DNA from: Syntrophobacterales bacterium
GTDB lineage: Bacteria > Desulfobacterota > Syntrophia > Syntrophales > JAAYKM01
NCBI GenBank assembly: GCA_031285215.1
Contig: JAITWQ010000109.1
Coordinates: forward strand, 1-7,259
Direction: 5' to 3'
DNA: 7,259 nucleotides
Below, in pieces: positions 6,373 through 7,259 of this stretch (position 1 is its first letter; each line of letters starts with the position of its first letter). Both the position numbers and the translations under genes were made by a program. A model generated the notes under the pieces. It saw nothing but the letters and a program-made list of their open reading frames with translations, was not told the origin of the DNA and did no database searches.

Positions 6373-6443
6373 CGCGCACGATGGACCACGGAAGCGCGAG
6401 GCGTACCTTGCCGTTGTACGTCGGGGAAGCCCTGACAAACCCC
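6373..6443 (-). promoter_or_regulatory. GC-rich structured leader of rpsO, candidate S15 autoregulatory element
   Basis: This 71-nt block is clearly more GC-rich than the flanking intergenic DNA and can form three successive hairpins on the minus transcript. GTCAGGG-CTT-CCCCGAC (6436-6420) has one A-C mismatch. CGTAC/GTACG (6420-6416 with 6406-6402) has a 9-nt loop. CGCGC/GCGCG (6398-6394 with 6377-6373) has further inner pairing, GTGG with CCAT. It ends about 50 nt before the rpsO start. S15 represses its own translation through leader structures in several phyla, and those leaders do not resemble each other, so a lineage-specific one is plausible. A dispersed REP-like repeat is the main alternative. 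Confidence 0.4.
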
Positions 6444-6500
6444 ACGAAATAACCGCTTGATTGCTATTTGACATAAGCATCACTATTGTACCCCGTTCAG

Positions 6501-7259
6501 TCACCCATTTTGCGAGCCAAAAACCCGTAACGTCCTGGCGAGCTGCCTTACCTCTCCATATTCTTCCCGGTTATTGGTGAGAATTTCCACAATCGCTACA
6601 AGTTCTGCTTGCGGGGAAAGCAACCTTACCATATCTCCCCTGGCAAGAAAAGAAATATGATCACCGGCAACTTCATCGCTCATCAGCTGGCAGCCTTTGC
6701 GAATCTTATCCGCTAATAAATCATCTATATGAATCGCCTTCAATCCGGAAACGGCCTCTGCAACGGGAATTATTTTCTCCGCCAAAAGCCTTCTCTGCCC
6801 ATCTTCATCCAAACCGGCAAGTAAAAGAGCATCCCCTTCGGAAAAGGAACCATTTTTCGTTCTCCTCAAGGAGGAAAGTGCCGCTCCGCAGCCTAATTCT
6901 TCGCCAATATCGGCGCAAAGCGAACGAATATAGGTTCCCTTGCTGCAGGAAATGGTAAAAACAACCTCCGGAAGATTTATGGCCACAACATCCGTATGAA
7001 AAATTTCTACATCCCGTGGTTCCGGCGTGATGACGATACCCCGCCTTGCCCACCGGTGCAAAGAGCGCCCCTTAAATTTTACCGCCGAATACAGAGGAGG
7101 AATTTGTTTTCTCCGTCCGCGCAGACCATGGATTGAACGGATGACATCTTCCTCGGCAACATGCAAAGGGGCTGTCGCTACCACCGTTCCCGTTACATCC
7201 AGCGTATCGGTGCAGACGCCCAGAAGAGCCGTTGCGCGATACTCTTTGCGGGCGCTTAT
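6501..7259 (-). CDS. truB: tRNA pseudouridine(55) synthase TruB, 3' part (5' end outside the window)
   Basis: The reading frame is open to the window edge, so 252 residues are visible and roughly the first 60-70 are missing. The missing part contains the catalytic aspartate (Asp48 in E. coli). The visible sequence begins ISARKEYRATALLGVCTDTL, a TruB-specific stretch, so the GTG at 7184 that could be read as a start is internal. Numbered from the edge, the next landmarks are QIPPLYSAVKFKGRSLHRWA (52-71) with the conserved active-site Tyr57, CSKGTYIRSLCADIGEELGCG (105-125), which closes the catalytic domain, and SSLRRTKNGSF after it. The last 70 or so residues resemble the small C-terminal PUA-like domain. 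TruB converts U55 of the T-loop of tRNAs to pseudouridine and acts as a tRNA folding chaperone. The gene is followed by rpsO after 178 nt, the common bacterial order; infB and rbfA would be expected upstream. Confidence 0.96.
   Translation of the reverse strand: MSARKEYRATALLGVCTDTLDVTGTVVATAPLHVAEEDVIRSIHGLRGRRKQIPPLYSAVKFKGRSLHRWARRGIVITPEPRDVEIFHTDVVAINLPEVVFTISCSKGTYIRSLCADIGEELGCGAALSSLRRTKNGSFSEGDALLLAGLDEDGQRRLLAEKIIPVAEAVSGLKAIHIDDLLADKIRKGCQLMSDEVAGDHISFLARGDMVRLLSPQAELVAIVEILTNNREEYGEVRQLARTLRVFGSQNG

Noticed and set aside
6485..6490. TACAAT just after truB as a -10 element
   Set aside because: No acceptable -35 hexamer lies 16-18 nt upstream (the region reads GCAAAA).
7182..7184. 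GTG that could be read as the truB start
   Set aside because: The frame stays open to the window edge, and the 25 codons before it encode conserved TruB sequence (KEYRATALLGV), so the gene is truncated by the window and does not start here.

Overview
The window is a compact bacterial stretch of about 47% G+C (by eye) in which every recognisable gene reads on the minus strand. In transcription order, from high to low coordinates, it holds the 3' part of truB, rpsO, pnp, an M16-family peptidase gene, dut, a DUF39/COG1900 homocysteine-biosynthesis gene, an ftsB/divIC-like gene and the 5' end of pilM. No convincing plus-strand gene, tRNA, rRNA, CRISPR array or insertion sequence was seen. No gap between genes exceeds 300 bases. 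The organism is most likely an anaerobic, Gram-negative bacterium of the former Deltaproteobacteria, for example a Syntrophus-like or sulfate-reducer-like lineage. This rests on three points: the truB-rpsO-pnp-M16-dut order, a DUF39 protein typical of anaerobes that fix sulfide into homocysteine, and a type IV pilus operon behind a sigma-54-type promoter. The lineage is an inference from gene content, not a measured placement.

Region 1 (7259 to about 3835) is the translation and RNA-processing block. TruB makes pseudouridine 55 in tRNA, S15 is a primary 16S rRNA-binding protein, and PNPase degrades and tails RNA. This is the usual tail of the nusA-infB-rbfA-truB-rpsO-pnp cluster. The truB-rpsO gap (178 nt) carries a GC-rich block that can fold into three hairpins. 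The rpsO-pnp gap (103 nt) carries a further hairpin. Both are positions where autoregulatory leaders are known in other bacteria.

Region 2 (3845 to 2141) continues the operon with tight junctions. The pnp stop lies inside the start of the M16 peptidase gene (11-nt overlap), and the M16 stop overlaps or abuts the dut start. Translational coupling is therefore likely. Region 3 (2075 to 903) is the DUF39 gene, 65 nt after dut, with its own ribosome binding site and no obvious promoter.

Region 4 (902 to 1) moves to the cell envelope. A 198-nt gap holds an 18-bp near-perfect palindrome. It is followed by a 91-aa FtsB/DivIC-like division protein. A 148-nt gap then has a very good sigma-54 (-24/-12) promoter match and a strong AT-rich hairpin at the predicted transcript start. 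Last comes pilM, which leaves the window after 93 codons.

Most of the window is ordinary conserved housekeeping sequence. The parts worth a second look are the intergenic elements and the sulfur-assimilation gene, not a new multi-gene system.
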